A stretch of DNA of 64,000 nt from DASZQL01 sp964391865. Lineage in GTDB: Bacteria; Planctomycetota; Phycisphaerae; Phycisphaerales; UBA1924. The stretch lies in the NCBI GenBank assembly GCA_964391865.1, contig CAYMNQ010000004.1, positions 186,001-250,000 of the forward strand. Direction: 5' to 3'. Below are positions 25,654-37,427 of the stretch, piece after piece. Position 1 is the first letter of the stretch, and the number at the start of each line of letters is the position of its first letter. The translations under genes were made by a program, and so were the position numbers. The notes beneath the pieces were generated by a model, which saw only the letters and a list, made by a program, of their open reading frames with translations, made no database searches and was not told the DNA's origin.

Positions 25654-26177
25654 ACCGCTGTCGAGTTCGCGGCGGTCTCATCGATTGCCGAGCGCAGGGA
25701 CATTTCCTTCTTCACCATCGCCCCCGGCACGAAGAGCGCGAAGCCGCCGGCGTCGATGCGGTATCGGTCGCGCTTCAACTCCGTGATCTCCGCCTCGCCC
25801 CAGGGAATCGAGAGGTCCGGGTGTGCGAGCGCGAAGGGCATCGCCATCGACAGGTGCAGGTGCTCGTCGTCGGCGCACCATTCGATGCAGTTGTTGTAAC
25901 GCAGCCCGGCCCATCGGAGCGCGACGGACGACAGAGTCTGGGCCGGTTTCGCGCCCCTCGGCCGCGCTGGGAAGCGCGCCGCGACTTTGCCCCAGCCCGA
26001 GATCGAGCCGAGCAGCAGCATCACCGGCGGCAGGAACGCCACCGGCGCGAGCAGCAGCGCCCCGCCCGTCGCCAGCCCGGCGAGCGGGTGGACCGTCGCG
26101 CCCATCAATACGCCGATCATCAGCGCGTCGATCACGCAGATGATGAGGAGGAACGCTTTGATGCCGGTGCGGGTCAT
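25647..26177 (-). CDS. Small membrane protein, paralogue of 13805-14296
   Basis: The 176-residue protein has two N-terminal TM segments (residues 6-28 and 32-60) and a soluble region with DDEHLHLSMAMP and DLSIPWGEAEITEL that matches DDDCLHLTHSK and SIPWAAM of the paralogue. ATG 26177 (MTRTGIKAF) was chosen because upstream codons to 26258 fall in a dispersed AAAGTCC repeat. It is convergent with the last beta-helix gene, overlapping 7 nt. Function unknown. Confidence 0.65.
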   Translation of the reverse strand: MTRTGIKAFLLIICVIDALMIGVLMGATVHPLAGLATGGALLLAPVAFLPPVMLLLGSISGWGKVAARFPARPRGAKPAQTLSSVALRWAGLRYNNCIEWCADDEHLHLSMAMPFALAHPDLSIPWGEAEITELKRDRYRIDAGGFALFVPGAMVKKEMSLRSAIDETAANSTAVQ

Positions 26178-26227
26178 GCGAGTGGAGAATACGAAACTGG
26201 CGATTGCCGCGAGCCGTGCTGAGAGAC

Positions 26228-26346
26228 AAAGTCCAAAGTCCAAAGCATCACAGTCCAAAGTGCGGGTGACTTATCGCATGTCCGAAGTGTTTGCTCGGTA
26301 GCACCATCGGTTCATTTGAACTTTGATGCTTTGCACTTTGGACTTT
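26228..26346. repeat. 119-bp element with 25-bp inverted arms (AAAGTCC repeat)
   Basis: The left arm at 26228-26252 (beginning AAAGTCCAAAG) and the right arm at 26322-26346 are reverse complements with two mismatches over 25 bp. A further CAGTCCAAAGTGC lies at 26251. The element fills the gap between the small membrane gene and uvrA and looks like a MITE-like or other short mobile repeat. Confidence 0.65.
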
Positions 26347-26353
26347 CCTGTCT

Positions 26354-29300
26354 TCACCGCTTCAGCATCGACGCCAGATACCGCCCGGTGTGCGACGCCT
26401 TCACCTTGCACACATCCTCCGGCGTGCCGGCGGCGACAATCGATCCGCCGCCCACGCCCCCCTCCGGGCCCAGGTCGATGATCCAGTCGGCGCACTTGAT
26501 CACGTCGAGGTTGTGCTCGATGACGACGAGCGTGTGCCCCGCGTCCGCGAGCCGGTGTAGCACGGTGACGAGCTTCCGCACGTCCTCGAAGTGCAGCCCC
26601 GTCGTCGGTTCATCAAGGATGTAGAGCGTGTGCCCGCTCGCGGCCTGCCCGAGTTCCGTCGCGAGCTTCACGCGCTGCGCCTCACCGCCCGAGAGGGTGG
26701 TCGAGGGCTGCCCGAGCGTGATGTAATCAAGCCCCACGTCGTGCAGGCACTGCGCGAATCGCTGGATTTTCGGGTGGTTCTCGAAGAAGGTCGTGGCGTT
26801 CTCGATGGTCATGTCGAGCACGTCGCTGACGCTCTTGCCGCGGAAGTGGACCTCAAGAGTTTCACGATTGAACCGCTTCCCCCGGCACACCTCGCACTCG
26901 ACGAACACATCGGGCAGAAAGTGCATCTCGATCTTCTTCGTGCCCTGCCCCTGGCACGATTCGCAGCGCCCGCCCTTCACGTTGAAGGAGAAGCGCCCCG
27001 GCTCGTAGCCGCGGATCTTCGCTTCCTTCGACTGCGCGAAGAGCTTGCGCACGTCGTCGAACAGCCCCGTGTACGTCGCCGGGTTGCTCCGCGGCGTGCG
27101 CCCGATCGGCGTCTGATCCACCTCGATGATGCGGTCGACCTGGTGTAGCCCGTTCACCTTGTCGTGATCCCCCGGCTTCACGCGCGAGCCGAGCAGGTGC
27201 TTCTTCGCCGCGAGGAGCAGGATGTCGTTGACCAGCGTTGACTTCCCCGACCCCGAAACCCCGGTGACGCACACGATCCCGCCGAGCGGGAACGCGGCGT
27301 CGATGTTCTTCAGGTTGTTCTGCCGCGCGCCCTTGATCGTGATCGCCTTCTTCTCGCTGAGCGATCGCCGCTTCGCGGGCAACTCGATGCGCCGCCGCCC
27401 CGCCAGGTAATCGCCCGTGAGCGAGCCTTCGCACGCGCAGAGCTCCTCCACGGTCCCTTGCGCGACGACCCTCCCGCCATGCACGCCCGGCCCCGGCCCG
27501 ATGTCGAGCACATGGTCAGCGGAACGGATCATGTCCTCGTCGTGCTCGACCACCAGCACGCTATTGCCGATGTCGGTCAGGTGCCGGAGCGTGGCGATGA
27601 GCCGGTCGTTGTCGCGCTGGTGTAAGCCGATCGTCGGCTCGTCGAGCACGTAGCAGGCGCCGACCAGGCCCGAGCCCACCTGCGTCGCGAGCCGGATGCG
27701 CTGCGCCTCACCGCCGGAGAGCGTCGCGGTCTTGCGGTCGAGCGAAAGGTACTCAAGCCCCACGGACGCCATGAAGCCCAGCCTGGCGCGGATCTCGCGC
27801 AGGATCGGGTCGGCGATCTGCTCCTGCTCGCTCGTGAGTTTCAACGAGTCGAGAATGGTTCGCGCCTCGGCGATGTTCAGCCGCGCGAAGTCCGCGATGT
27901 TCAGCAGGTGCGCATCCCCCGTCAGCCCGCTACGTCGGCGCTCGGCGAGCGCGTGCTCGGGCAGTTTCTCAGTGCAGGGGATGAAGATGGAGAGCGATTC
28001 GATGCGCAGCCGGTCGCCGAAGCAGGACTTGCAGGGCGTCTGGCTCATGAACCCACTGAGCCATTCCTTCACGCCCTCGTTCTCCGTCGAGCCCCACCAC
28101 TGGGTGATATTGGGGATGACGCCCTCGAACTTGGCGCGGCGTTTCGCCGTGTCGGCGTCAGTCGTGCCGTGCAGGAGGATGCGGAGCGCCTCGGGCGTGA
28201 AGGTTTTCACCGGCGCTTCGAACGAGACGCCGAAGTCCTTGCAGAAGCGCTTGAGCTTGCGGTTGAACCACGCGCGCACCGGCCCGTTCTTCGCCCACGC
28301 CGTCACCGCGCCTTCCGACAGCGAGAGCGAGTCGTTCGGGATCACGAGCGCTTCATCGAACTCGAGCAAGGTGCCAAGCCCGCTGCAAGTGGGGCACGCG
28401 CCGAAGGGGGAGTTGAACGAGAAAATGCGGGGTTCGAGTTCTTCCAGCGCGCACTCGGGATGCTCCGGGCAGGAGTGCTTTTCGGAGTAGGTGGTGATGG
28501 ACCAAGAGGAAGAGTCAGAAGCAGAAGAAGACAGAGGCTTGGTAGATACCGTCGGGGCGCCCGTGCCATTGGTTTGAGCAGCCGGATCGGAGCCCTGCTC
28601 AATCGCGATCGAGACAATCCCCTCGCTCAGTTTCAGCGCCGTCTCGACGCTCTCCGCGAGCCGCTGCCGCGCGTCCGGCTTCACCACAATGCGGTCGATC
28701 ACCGCCTCGACGGTGTGCTTCTCGTAGCGCCCGAGCTTCAGCGGGTTGTCGTTCGATGCGTCTCTCAGCACCTCGCGAAGTTCGACGATCGTGCCGTTCA
28801 CCCGCGCTCGGATGAACCCTTTCTTCAAGAGTTCATCCATGACATCGCGATGAAAACCCTTCTTCTCGCGCACCACGGGCGCGAGGACCATCAGCCGCGT
28901 CCCCTCCGCCATGCGGCTGACCGCTTCCGTGATCTGCGACGGGCTGCTCGCCGTGATCGCCCGCCCGCAGCGCTCGAGGACCGTGCCGTCCTTCTTCACT
29001 TTCGTCGGCGACCAGCACACCGGTTTGCCGCAGCGCGCGAATAACAATCGCAGATAGTCGTAAATCTCGGTGCTGGTCGCGACGGTCGAGCGCGGGTTGT
29101 GCCCGCTGGTTCGCTGCTCGATCGCGATCGTCGGCGGCAGCCCTTGAATATCCTCGATGTCCGGCTTCTTGAGCTGGTCGAGGAATTGCCGCGCGTACGC
29201 GGAGAGCGACTCCATGTACTTCCGCTGCCCCTCGGCGAAGATCGTGTCGAACGCCAGCGAGCTCTTCCCCGACCCCGACAAGCCCGTGATGACCACGAGT

Positions 29301-29557
29301 TGATCGCGCGGGATATCGACGCTGAGCGATTTCAGGTTGTGCTCGCGCGCCCCACGCACGCAGATGCACTTCAACGCCGCGGGGTTGAGGCCCGCTTGCG
29401 GCTTTCGGCTCGGCGCGTGCGGCGGGGCAGAGACGCCGTCGCGCGCCGACGCCGCCGCGCGCTTCGGCTCAACAGGTTTGATCTTCGCGGTCTTCACGGT
29501 CGGCGTCTTCGTTCCGGCGTCGGGGCTGGTTCGATCGGGCTTGGCGGCAACGGGCAA
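26354..29557 (-). CDS. uvrA: UvrABC excinuclease subunit A
   Basis: DNA-damage recognition ATPase of nucleotide excision repair. Both ABC modules are complete: Walker A GLSGSGKSSLAF and GVSGSGKSTLVND, signatures LSGGEAQRIRLA and LSGGEAQRVKLA, and Walker B LDEPTIGLH and LDEPTTGLH. Zinc modules appear at CPEHPEC...CPTC and CESCQGQGTKKIEM...CEVC. At 1067 residues it exceeds the usual 940 owing to a 65-residue Lys/Pro/Ala N-terminal extension before CICVRGAREHNLK and a Ser-rich insertion (STKPLSSSASDSSS) just before the first zinc site. The predicted start is a TTG at 29557, with GAGAGGAGAGG upstream. Identification is secure; the start is less so. Confidence 0.97.
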   Translation of the reverse strand: MPVAAKPDRTSPDAGTKTPTVKTAKIKPVEPKRAAASARDGVSAPPHAPSRKPQAGLNPAALKCICVRGAREHNLKSLSVDIPRDQLVVITGLSGSGKSSLAFDTIFAEGQRKYMESLSAYARQFLDQLKKPDIEDIQGLPPTIAIEQRTSGHNPRSTVATSTEIYDYLRLLFARCGKPVCWSPTKVKKDGTVLERCGRAITASSPSQITEAVSRMAEGTRLMVLAPVVREKKGFHRDVMDELLKKGFIRARVNGTIVELREVLRDASNDNPLKLGRYEKHTVEAVIDRIVVKPDARQRLAESVETALKLSEGIVSIAIEQGSDPAAQTNGTGAPTVSTKPLSSSASDSSSWSITTYSEKHSCPEHPECALEELEPRIFSFNSPFGACPTCSGLGTLLEFDEALVIPNDSLSLSEGAVTAWAKNGPVRAWFNRKLKRFCKDFGVSFEAPVKTFTPEALRILLHGTTDADTAKRRAKFEGVIPNITQWWGSTENEGVKEWLSGFMSQTPCKSCFGDRLRIESLSIFIPCTEKLPEHALAERRRSGLTGDAHLLNIADFARLNIAEARTILDSLKLTSEQEQIADPILREIRARLGFMASVGLEYLSLDRKTATLSGGEAQRIRLATQVGSGLVGACYVLDEPTIGLHQRDNDRLIATLRHLTDIGNSVLVVEHDEDMIRSADHVLDIGPGPGVHGGRVVAQGTVEELCACEGSLTGDYLAGRRRIELPAKRRSLSEKKAITIKGARQNNLKNIDAAFPLGGIVCVTGVSGSGKSTLVNDILLLAAKKHLLGSRVKPGDHDKVNGLHQVDRIIEVDQTPIGRTPRSNPATYTGLFDDVRKLFAQSKEAKIRGYEPGRFSFNVKGGRCESCQGQGTKKIEMHFLPDVFVECEVCRGKRFNRETLEVHFRGKSVSDVLDMTIENATTFFENHPKIQRFAQCLHDVGLDYITLGQPSTTLSGGEAQRVKLATELGQAASGHTLYILDEPTTGLHFEDVRKLVTVLHRLADAGHTLVVIEHNLDVIKCADWIIDLGPEGGVGGGSIVAAGTPEDVCKVKASHTGRYLASMLKR

Positions 29558-29676
29558 GGCGGGCCTCTCCTCTCACTCACATTTCGAGCGGGGATCATAG
29601 ATCGCTCATTCGGTGTGCGCGTCGCGCGAAGCTCGATCAATGAGCGCCGCGTCCGAACCCCAAGCCTCTCCCCCGT

Positions 29677-30192
29677 TCACCGCCCGGCGAACAGATCATC
29701 CACCATCGCCCCCTCGTGCTCGAGCAGCCAGCGCTTCATGGGCAAGCCCCCGCCGTAGCCCGTGAGGGAGCCGTCCGCGCCGATCACGCGGTGGCAGGGC
29801 ACGATGATCGCCACCCGGTTCGCCGCGTTCGCCATCCCGACGGCCCGCGCGACTCCCCGCGGCCGCATCGCCGCCGCGACCTGCGCGTAGTTCCGCGTCT
29901 CGCCGAAGGGGATGTTCATCAGCGCCGCCCACGCGCGGCGTTGGAACTCCGTGCCGGGCGGGCCGATGGGCAGGTCAAACTCGCGCCGCTCGCCGTCGAA
30001 GTATTCGTCAAGCTGCTTCGCCGCCGCCGCCAGCACGCGCCGCACCGTCGCGGGCGCTCCGCTCTCGGTTCCGCGCCGCGCCCGCCACGTCGTAATCTCC
30101 ACGATCATGCCCTGATCGTTCGCGAGCACCGCCATCTCCCCCAGCGGCGTGTCGATGCGTTGCACGTGCGGCGTCATACGGCGAACCAGCAT
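29677..30192 (-). CDS. ogt: Methylated-DNA--protein-cysteine methyltransferase
   Basis: Suicide repair enzyme that moves the alkyl group from O6-alkylguanine to its own cysteine. The active-site motif IVPCHRVIG is present, with GTEFQRRAWAALMNIPFGET and YAQVAAAM (helix-turn-helix DNA-binding part) before it and LTGYGGGLPMKRWLLEHE after it. The 171 residues match the Ogt/MGMT size. An internal ATG at 30177 (MTPHVQ) is a possible alternative start; neither has a good ribosome-binding site. It lies upstream of uvrA on the same strand, grouping two DNA repair genes. Confidence 0.94.
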   Translation of the reverse strand: MLVRRMTPHVQRIDTPLGEMAVLANDQGMIVEITTWRARRGTESGAPATVRRVLAAAAKQLDEYFDGERREFDLPIGPPGTEFQRRAWAALMNIPFGETRNYAQVAAAMRPRGVARAVGMANAANRVAIIVPCHRVIGADGSLTGYGGGLPMKRWLLEHEGAMVDDLFAGR

Positions 30193-30310
30193 ATCGCGGC
30201 GATCAAAAGCACCGTCACACGATTCAATCCCATATTCTGATCTGTCTTCACCCAGATGCCATCTCGTCGTTTCGTCGCCGCCTCAACCGCGCCTTCAACA
30301 CAACCCCTGT

Positions 30311-30344
30311 CTTCCTCTGTGTCCTCCGTGTCTCCGTGGTGAAT
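30311..30344 (-). repeat. CACAGAGG dispersed repeat upstream of smpB
   Basis: Reading on the minus strand gives ATTCACCACGGAGACACGG followed by an AGGACACAGAGG tail, the same unit as at 48016-48055, 51368-51405 and 52243-52279. Its edge reaches the alternative smpB start codon, so it forms the 5' untranslated region. Confidence 0.7.
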
Positions 30345-30351
30345 GTCTTCG

Positions 30352-30837
30352 ATGGCTAAGAAACCCCTCAAACCCGACAACGAGCCGACGATCGAGAACC
30401 GCCGCGCCCGCCACGACTACGCGATCGGCGAGACGTTCGAGGTCGGCATGGCTCTCCACGGCAGCGAGGTGAAGAGCGTCCGCAACGGCGAGGTCTCCCT
30501 CGCCGAGGGGTACATCATCGCCCGCACCGAGCCCTTCCGGCTCGAGCTCCTGAACGTCAACATCGGCGAGTACGCCCCCGCCGGCACGGGCAAGTCGCAG
30601 CACGCCCCCAAGCGCGGCCGCATCCTCCTCGCCCACAAACGCGAGATCAAAAAGCTCGAAGCCGCGACCCAGGCCAAGGGCGCGACCATCGTGCCCCTCA
30701 AGCTCTACTTCAAGAACGGCTACGCGAAACTCCTCATCGGCATCGCCACCGGCAAGAAGGAATTCGACAAACGCCAGGACATCCGCACACGCGAGACCGA
30801 CCGCGACATCCGGCGGGCGATGAGCAAGCGCCGGTAG
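30352..30837 (+). CDS. smpB: SsrA-binding protein SmpB
   Basis: tmRNA-binding partner in trans-translation, which rescues stalled ribosomes. The OB-fold landmarks are present: RRARHDYAIGETFEVGMALHGSEVKS, GEVSLAEGYI, HAPKRGRILLAHKREIKKL, PLKLYFKNGYAKLLIGIATGKKEFDKR and the basic tail RETDRDIRRAMSKRR. ATG 30352 (MAKKPLKPD, 161 residues) is preferred over ATG 30343 because the latter lies within the edge of a dispersed repeat. No ssrA gene was seen in the window. Confidence 0.95.
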   Translation: MAKKPLKPDNEPTIENRRARHDYAIGETFEVGMALHGSEVKSVRNGEVSLAEGYIIARTEPFRLELLNVNIGEYAPAGTGKSQHAPKRGRILLAHKREIKKLEAATQAKGATIVPLKLYFKNGYAKLLIGIATGKKEFDKRQDIRTRETDRDIRRAMSKRR

Positions 30838-30893
30838 CACTCGTAACGAGCCCCGAGCGTGAGCGAGCAGGACTCCGAGCAAGACAACAAACC

Positions 30894-30995
30894 GTGCCAC
30901 CGAGGACGGTGCTCTGACCGTCCTCGGTGTCCGATCGCACGACCGCGCCGATCAGAAAGCACCGAGGAGTCTCAGAGCAGCCTCCTCGGTGGCAC
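30894..30995. repeat. Complete GTGCCACCG palindromic element (102 bp)
   Basis: Outer 13-bp perfect inverted repeats GTGCCACCGAGGA (30894-30906) and TCCTCGGTGGCAC (30983-30995) enclose two hairpins: CCGAGGACGGT/ACCGTCCTCGG with a GCTCTG loop, and ACCGAGGAG/CTCCTCGGT with a loop containing CAGAGC. The two loops are complementary. It lies between smpB and a convergent gene and has the same architecture as 50048-50152. Confidence 0.75.
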
Positions 30996-31027
30996 GACGA
31001 TCGCCCTTCCGCCTTCCGCCCTTCCGG

Positions 31028-32026
31028 TTATCCGACCAAATCGTCATCCGGCAACCCCGGCGCCGCATGGCTCGACACCGCCGCCAGCAGCGCCGCCCGT
31101 GCGATGTCGGGCCGCGCAAGACTCCCGGTCCAACTCATCCGCTCGCACCACTCGACCGAGCGCCACACCGTCGTGCCGCGCTCGTCGGTATCCTCGAACA
31201 CCAAGCCCCACATCGAAATCCGTACACGCCTGCCGCGCAGGCTGATCGACTGGGTTTTCGCGGGTTTTTTGCCGAACAGGCCGAAGCGCATCACGTCCAC
31301 GCGCCCGGGCGCGAAGCGCAGGTACGCCGGCCGCACCCACGCCAGCGGCAGGCGAGCCACCATCATCCCCACGATGATCGTGAAGTAGTTCAACCGCAGC
31401 CAGCCCCCCGTGAAGACAACCCACACGCCCTCGAGCACGCCGATGCCCACGACCAGCACCGCGAGGCGCAGCAGCAGATCCTCGCGCGTGGGCCAGCCCG
31501 CGTGCGGCTTGGGTTTGCCCGCCGAGCGCTGCCGCTCGCTCTCCGATGGCTCGCGCGTGAAGGGCAGCGCGAAGACCATCGGCTCGAAGAACTCATCGCG
31601 CACCGTCTCCAGCCGCTTCGCCTGCGCGGGCGTCGCGAAGACGCCCACCCGCGCGCTCTCTTCCATTCGCAGGGGCGTGCGCTGGTACTCCATGCTCCGC
31701 TGGTACTGCCGCCACAGCAGCCATGCGCCGACGATCGCGCCCGGCACCCACACCGCCGCGAAGAGCGCCCACCTCGGCACCGCGCCCCCAAGCCCGACGA
31801 TCCCGAGCACCCGCCCCGCGCCGAGCGGCACAATAAACAGCACCGCCGCCGCCGTCACCAGCCACACGTCGCCGTGCAGACTGCCATTCACGCGGATCAC
31901 CGGCGCGCACTGATTGAACACGCCAAAGCCGGCAGCGCTGGGCTGGCTAAATGCGACGGCTTCACGCGCGGGCGAAATCGCACCCGGCTGCTCAAACCGC
32001 TCAATTTCCCCGGCGATTTCGCACAT
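31028..32026 (-). CDS. Membrane protein of unknown function
   Basis: The 332-residue protein has four predicted membrane segments: about residues 53-70 and 84-106 near the N-terminus, then 190-212 and 220-240. A cytoplasmic loop between pairs carries a charged stretch (FTREPSESERQRSAGKPKP), and a C-terminal region contains RVDVMRFGLFGKKPAKTQSI and WRSVEWCERMSW. ATG 32026 is preceded by GGGAG with good spacing. It is divergent from gyrB and convergent with smpB. I do not recognise the family. Confidence 0.65.
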   Translation of the reverse strand: MCEIAGEIERFEQPGAISPAREAVAFSQPSAAGFGVFNQCAPVIRVNGSLHGDVWLVTAAAVLFIVPLGAGRVLGIVGLGGAVPRWALFAAVWVPGAIVGAWLLWRQYQRSMEYQRTPLRMEESARVGVFATPAQAKRLETVRDEFFEPMVFALPFTREPSESERQRSAGKPKPHAGWPTREDLLLRLAVLVVGIGVLEGVWVVFTGGWLRLNYFTIIVGMMVARLPLAWVRPAYLRFAPGRVDVMRFGLFGKKPAKTQSISLRGRRVRISMWGLVFEDTDERGTTVWRSVEWCERMSWTGSLARPDIARAALLAAVSSHAAPGLPDDDLVG

Positions 32027-32089
32027 TCAGCGGTCTCCCTCGGGCCCATTCATACCTTCGGAGAACCGGCCCGATGCGTGCTTTTCGCC

Positions 32090-32095
32090 TATAAT
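32090..32095 (+). promoter_or_regulatory. Perfect -10 hexamer TATAAT upstream of gyrB
   Basis: TATAAT lies 114 nt before the gyrB GTG, in the divergent gap. No TTGACA-like hexamer occurs 16-18 nt upstream, so this may be an activator-dependent or extended promoter. Confidence 0.5.
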
Positions 32096-32208
32096 GATTG
32101 TCTCTCCGCGATCGCACCCGTCGGCGTCCTAGCGCACTCCAAACACGCGAGATCGGCGAGCGGTTCGGGCGAGCCTCTTTCGTCCGGCCGAACAAGGGAC
32201 CAGAAACC

Positions 32209-34968
<2,760 letters not shown>

Positions 34969-35178
34969 GCTTTGTGCGCCAAGGAAACTCCGTGTTTGCC
35001 CCACATGTCAGCGTGTAACGCGTCGTCGGCGAGCGTCGGCAAAACAAACGCGAGCCGATTGTTCAGATCGCGCTAAGCCCAGCTGCATTTCGGCAGTGAG
35101 TCGTTGCACACAGCATGGTCACGATCCATCCTTCCGTGGGGAGCGTTGCGCGCCCCATCATCAGCAGGAGGAAGAAAC

Positions 35179-36576
35179 ATGTCGATTCGTTCCGTTGTTG
35201 CATCCTCAGGTTTGGCGTGCGTACTGTCGGCCAGCGCCCTCGCCCAAGGCCCTTCCGCCATTCACTCCACGGTCGTGGGTCAGCCCAACGCGGATGTCCC
35301 CGGCTTCCCAGGCCTCCATTTCAGTTCATTCGATCGCCCTCAGGGCAGTCAGAGCGGCGTCAACTGGATCATGCTCGCCCGAACCGACTCCGGCAGCACC
35401 GCCAACGACGCCCTCTACATGACGGGCAGCGGCATGCTCGGCACCGTCCGCGTCCGCGAAGGTGTCACCGAAATCGAGCCGGGCCGCGTCGCGGAGAGCA
35501 TGTCCGACCGCCGCGTCAGCATTCTTGACGACGGGCGATACGGCTTGGCATTGAATCTTACTGGGGCGACGACCGACGATCAGGTCGGCGTGCTCGGCAA
35601 CGGTCCTTCGCTCTCTATCGAGTTCCGCGAAGGTCAGTCGGTTGGCGGTATCGGCGGCGCAACTTGGGGCTCCGCCTTCGGCGATACGACGATCGACACG
35701 ACGGGCAAGCTCGCCGTCCGCGCCACCAGTCTGGGCGGTGTGCCCAGCACTGCCAACGCCGCCGTGCTTCTGCAGAACGGGAATATCTCCGCCGCCCAGC
35801 GTGGATTCACCATCCCCAGCGGCGGTGTCTCAGCGCAGACAATCAATACCTTCTCGTTCGGCTCGGTGTACACCAGCACCGATGCGTCGAGCTGGCTCTA
35901 CAAAGCCGACCTCAACGGCCCGGCGGCGAACAGCCAGATTCTCGCCGTCAACAACGTCATCCAGATCCAAGAGGGCGTCACTCTCAGCTCGCACGCGAGC
36001 GTCGTGTCCAACATCATCAGCGAGAATATGACCGCGAACGGCGACTGGTTCGCCCGCGGCGAGAACGCCGACGACCAAGCGTGGATCGTCCGCAACGGTG
36101 TCACCATCGCGGCCTCGGGCGGCAACGTCCCCGGCGGGCTTCCCGGCGAGCAGTGGAGCAACGTGCCGTGGAACGTCTCCAACGGCAACACCTTCGGTCT
36201 CCACACCGGCAACAGCCTGGGCGATTTCGTCGTCGGCGGGTTCACCAACTCCGCCGATACCTCGCGCCAGTACGCGATCGTCCTGAACAATTCGAGTGTG
36301 GTGCTCCGGGAGGGCGACGCGGTCGACCTCAACGGCGACGGGTTGTTCAACGATGACGCCTTCTACGACGTCACCGGTCTCACCGGCGCGTCGCTCGACA
36401 ACAAGGTGAGCAACTTCTTCCTCACCGACGATCTCTGGCTCTACGGCATCATCGATCTGCGAAACAGCGCCGGCGCTGACATCGGCGAAGCCTTCGTCCG
36501 TTTCCAAGTCCCTGCGCCGTCCGCGGCGTTCGTGCTCGCCGCAGCCGGCCTGCGCGCCAGCCGCCGTCGTCGCTAA
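35179..36576 (+). CDS. Secreted PEP-CTERM-like protein
   Basis: The 465-residue protein has a signal peptide (ending ASALAQ) and a long beta-rich body. The body has repeated elements such as REGVTEIEPG, EFREGQSVGG, IQIQEGVTL and VLREGDAVDLNGDG; these VxREGxxV units suggest a repeated blade-like fold. The C-terminus, VPAPSAAFVLAAAGLRASRRRR, is a PEP-CTERM-type sorting signal like that of the protein at 5221-5937. AGGAGGAAG precedes ATG 35179. A terminator follows at 36605. Function unknown; exosortase-linked surface sorting is inferred from the C-terminus. The upstream gap 34969-35178 shows nothing recognisable. Confidence 0.78.
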   Translation: MSIRSVVASSGLACVLSASALAQGPSAIHSTVVGQPNADVPGFPGLHFSSFDRPQGSQSGVNWIMLARTDSGSTANDALYMTGSGMLGTVRVREGVTEIEPGRVAESMSDRRVSILDDGRYGLALNLTGATTDDQVGVLGNGPSLSIEFREGQSVGGIGGATWGSAFGDTTIDTTGKLAVRATSLGGVPSTANAAVLLQNGNISAAQRGFTIPSGGVSAQTINTFSFGSVYTSTDASSWLYKADLNGPAANSQILAVNNVIQIQEGVTLSSHASVVSNIISENMTANGDWFARGENADDQAWIVRNGVTIAASGGNVPGGLPGEQWSNVPWNVSNGNTFGLHTGNSLGDFVVGGFTNSADTSRQYAIVLNNSSVVLREGDAVDLNGDGLFNDDAFYDVTGLTGASLDNKVSNFFLTDDLWLYGIIDLRNSAGADIGEAFVRFQVPAPSAAFVLAAAGLRASRRRR

Positions 36577-36604
36577 CCAATCTCGGTTCGTGACTACCAC
36601 ACCG

Positions 36605-36640
36605 CGCCGCCGCTCAGATCACTGAGCGGCGGTGCTGTTT
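36605..36640 (+). terminator. Intrinsic terminator
   Basis: CCGCCGCTCAG pairs perfectly with CTGAGCGGCGG over ATCA, followed by TGCTGTTT. It ends the gene at 35179-36576. Confidence 0.8.
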
Positions 36641-36664
36641 CATCCCCGCGCGACAAAAATAAAA

Positions 36665-36698
36665 CCGCCGACCGGGAGCTCCGATTCCCGATCGGCGG
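36665..36698 (-). terminator. Hairpin with A-tract on its left (minus-strand terminator-like)
   Basis: CCGCCGACCGGGA and TCCCGATCGGCGG pair with one mismatch; on the minus strand it would be followed by TTTTATTTTT. No minus-strand gene ends here, so it may block antisense transcription or be a palindromic repeat. The rest of the gap 36577-36891 shows only a short CAACTT/AAGTTG palindrome near 36850. Confidence 0.4.
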
Positions 36699-36891
36699 AA
36701 TGCCACGGCGTGAAGCCGCAGGCCAAGACTGTGGTACGTTGTGCACGGATGTTCGAAGCCGCCGGCGGGGGTTCAGACCGCCCGCGAAATCCAGCGCTAG
36801 CGTAGGCATCTCGATCGCCTGGTCAAAGCGCCAGTCCCAAAACCAGAGCAACTTCCAAAAGTTGTTGTAACCCGCTGATTTAAAAGGCTTT

Positions 36892-37371
36892 ATGCACGAT
36901 AACCGCGCCCCGGACCTGCCCGCTCGCATCGTCGAAGTCGGGATCGGCATCGTCGTGCGCAATTCGCCTGACAAGAGCCAAAAACTCGGCGAAAACTACG
37001 AGATTCTCGTCACCCGCCGCAAGGCGGACACCGTCTTCGGCGGGTACTGGGAACTCCCCGGCGGGAAGGCAGACCCGGGCGAGCCGATCGACACCTGCGT
37101 CGTCCGCGAGCTGCTCGAAGAGGTCGGCGTGATCGCCCGCGTCACCGGCGCGCTGCCCGAAGTCGAGCACGTCTACCCGCACGCGCACGTGCGCCTGCAC
37201 CCGCGCCTGTGCGCGCTCGCGCTGGAGTCACCCGAACCACGGGCGCTGCACGTGGCGGAGTGGGCGTGGTGCCCGCTCGAACAGCTGCACGAGTACCGCT
37301 TCCCGCCCGCGAACGACGCGATCATCAGCGCGCTCCGCGCGCGTCTGGCCGATCACGAGCCAAGTGCGTGA
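36892..37371 (+). CDS. Nudix hydrolase (MutT-like)
   Basis: The 159-residue protein has a complete Nudix box: GKADPGE, seven residues, then RELLEEVGV, preceded by FGGYWELPGG. Such enzymes hydrolyse nucleoside diphosphate derivatives; the MutT-like WELPGGK context suggests 8-oxo-dGTP clean-up. AAAGG lies 6 nt before ATG 36892. It stands alone between a terminator and palindromic repeats. Confidence 0.9.
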   Translation: MHDNRAPDLPARIVEVGIGIVVRNSPDKSQKLGENYEILVTRRKADTVFGGYWELPGGKADPGEPIDTCVVRELLEEVGVIARVTGALPEVEHVYPHAHVRLHPRLCALALESPEPRALHVAEWAWCPLEQLHEYRFPPANDAIISALRARLADHEPSA

Positions 37372-37395
37372 GCGAACCGGCTTCTCCGGGATCGG

Positions 37396-37427
37396 GTGCC
37401 ACTGGTTGGCACTGCAACCAGTGCTAC
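37396..37427. repeat. Half-element of the GTGCCAC palindrome family
   Basis: GTGCCACTGGTTG, loop GCACT-like, then CAACCAGTGCTAC form a hairpin directly behind the Nudix gene. It has the same GTGCCA-stem design as the other copies. Confidence 0.55.
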
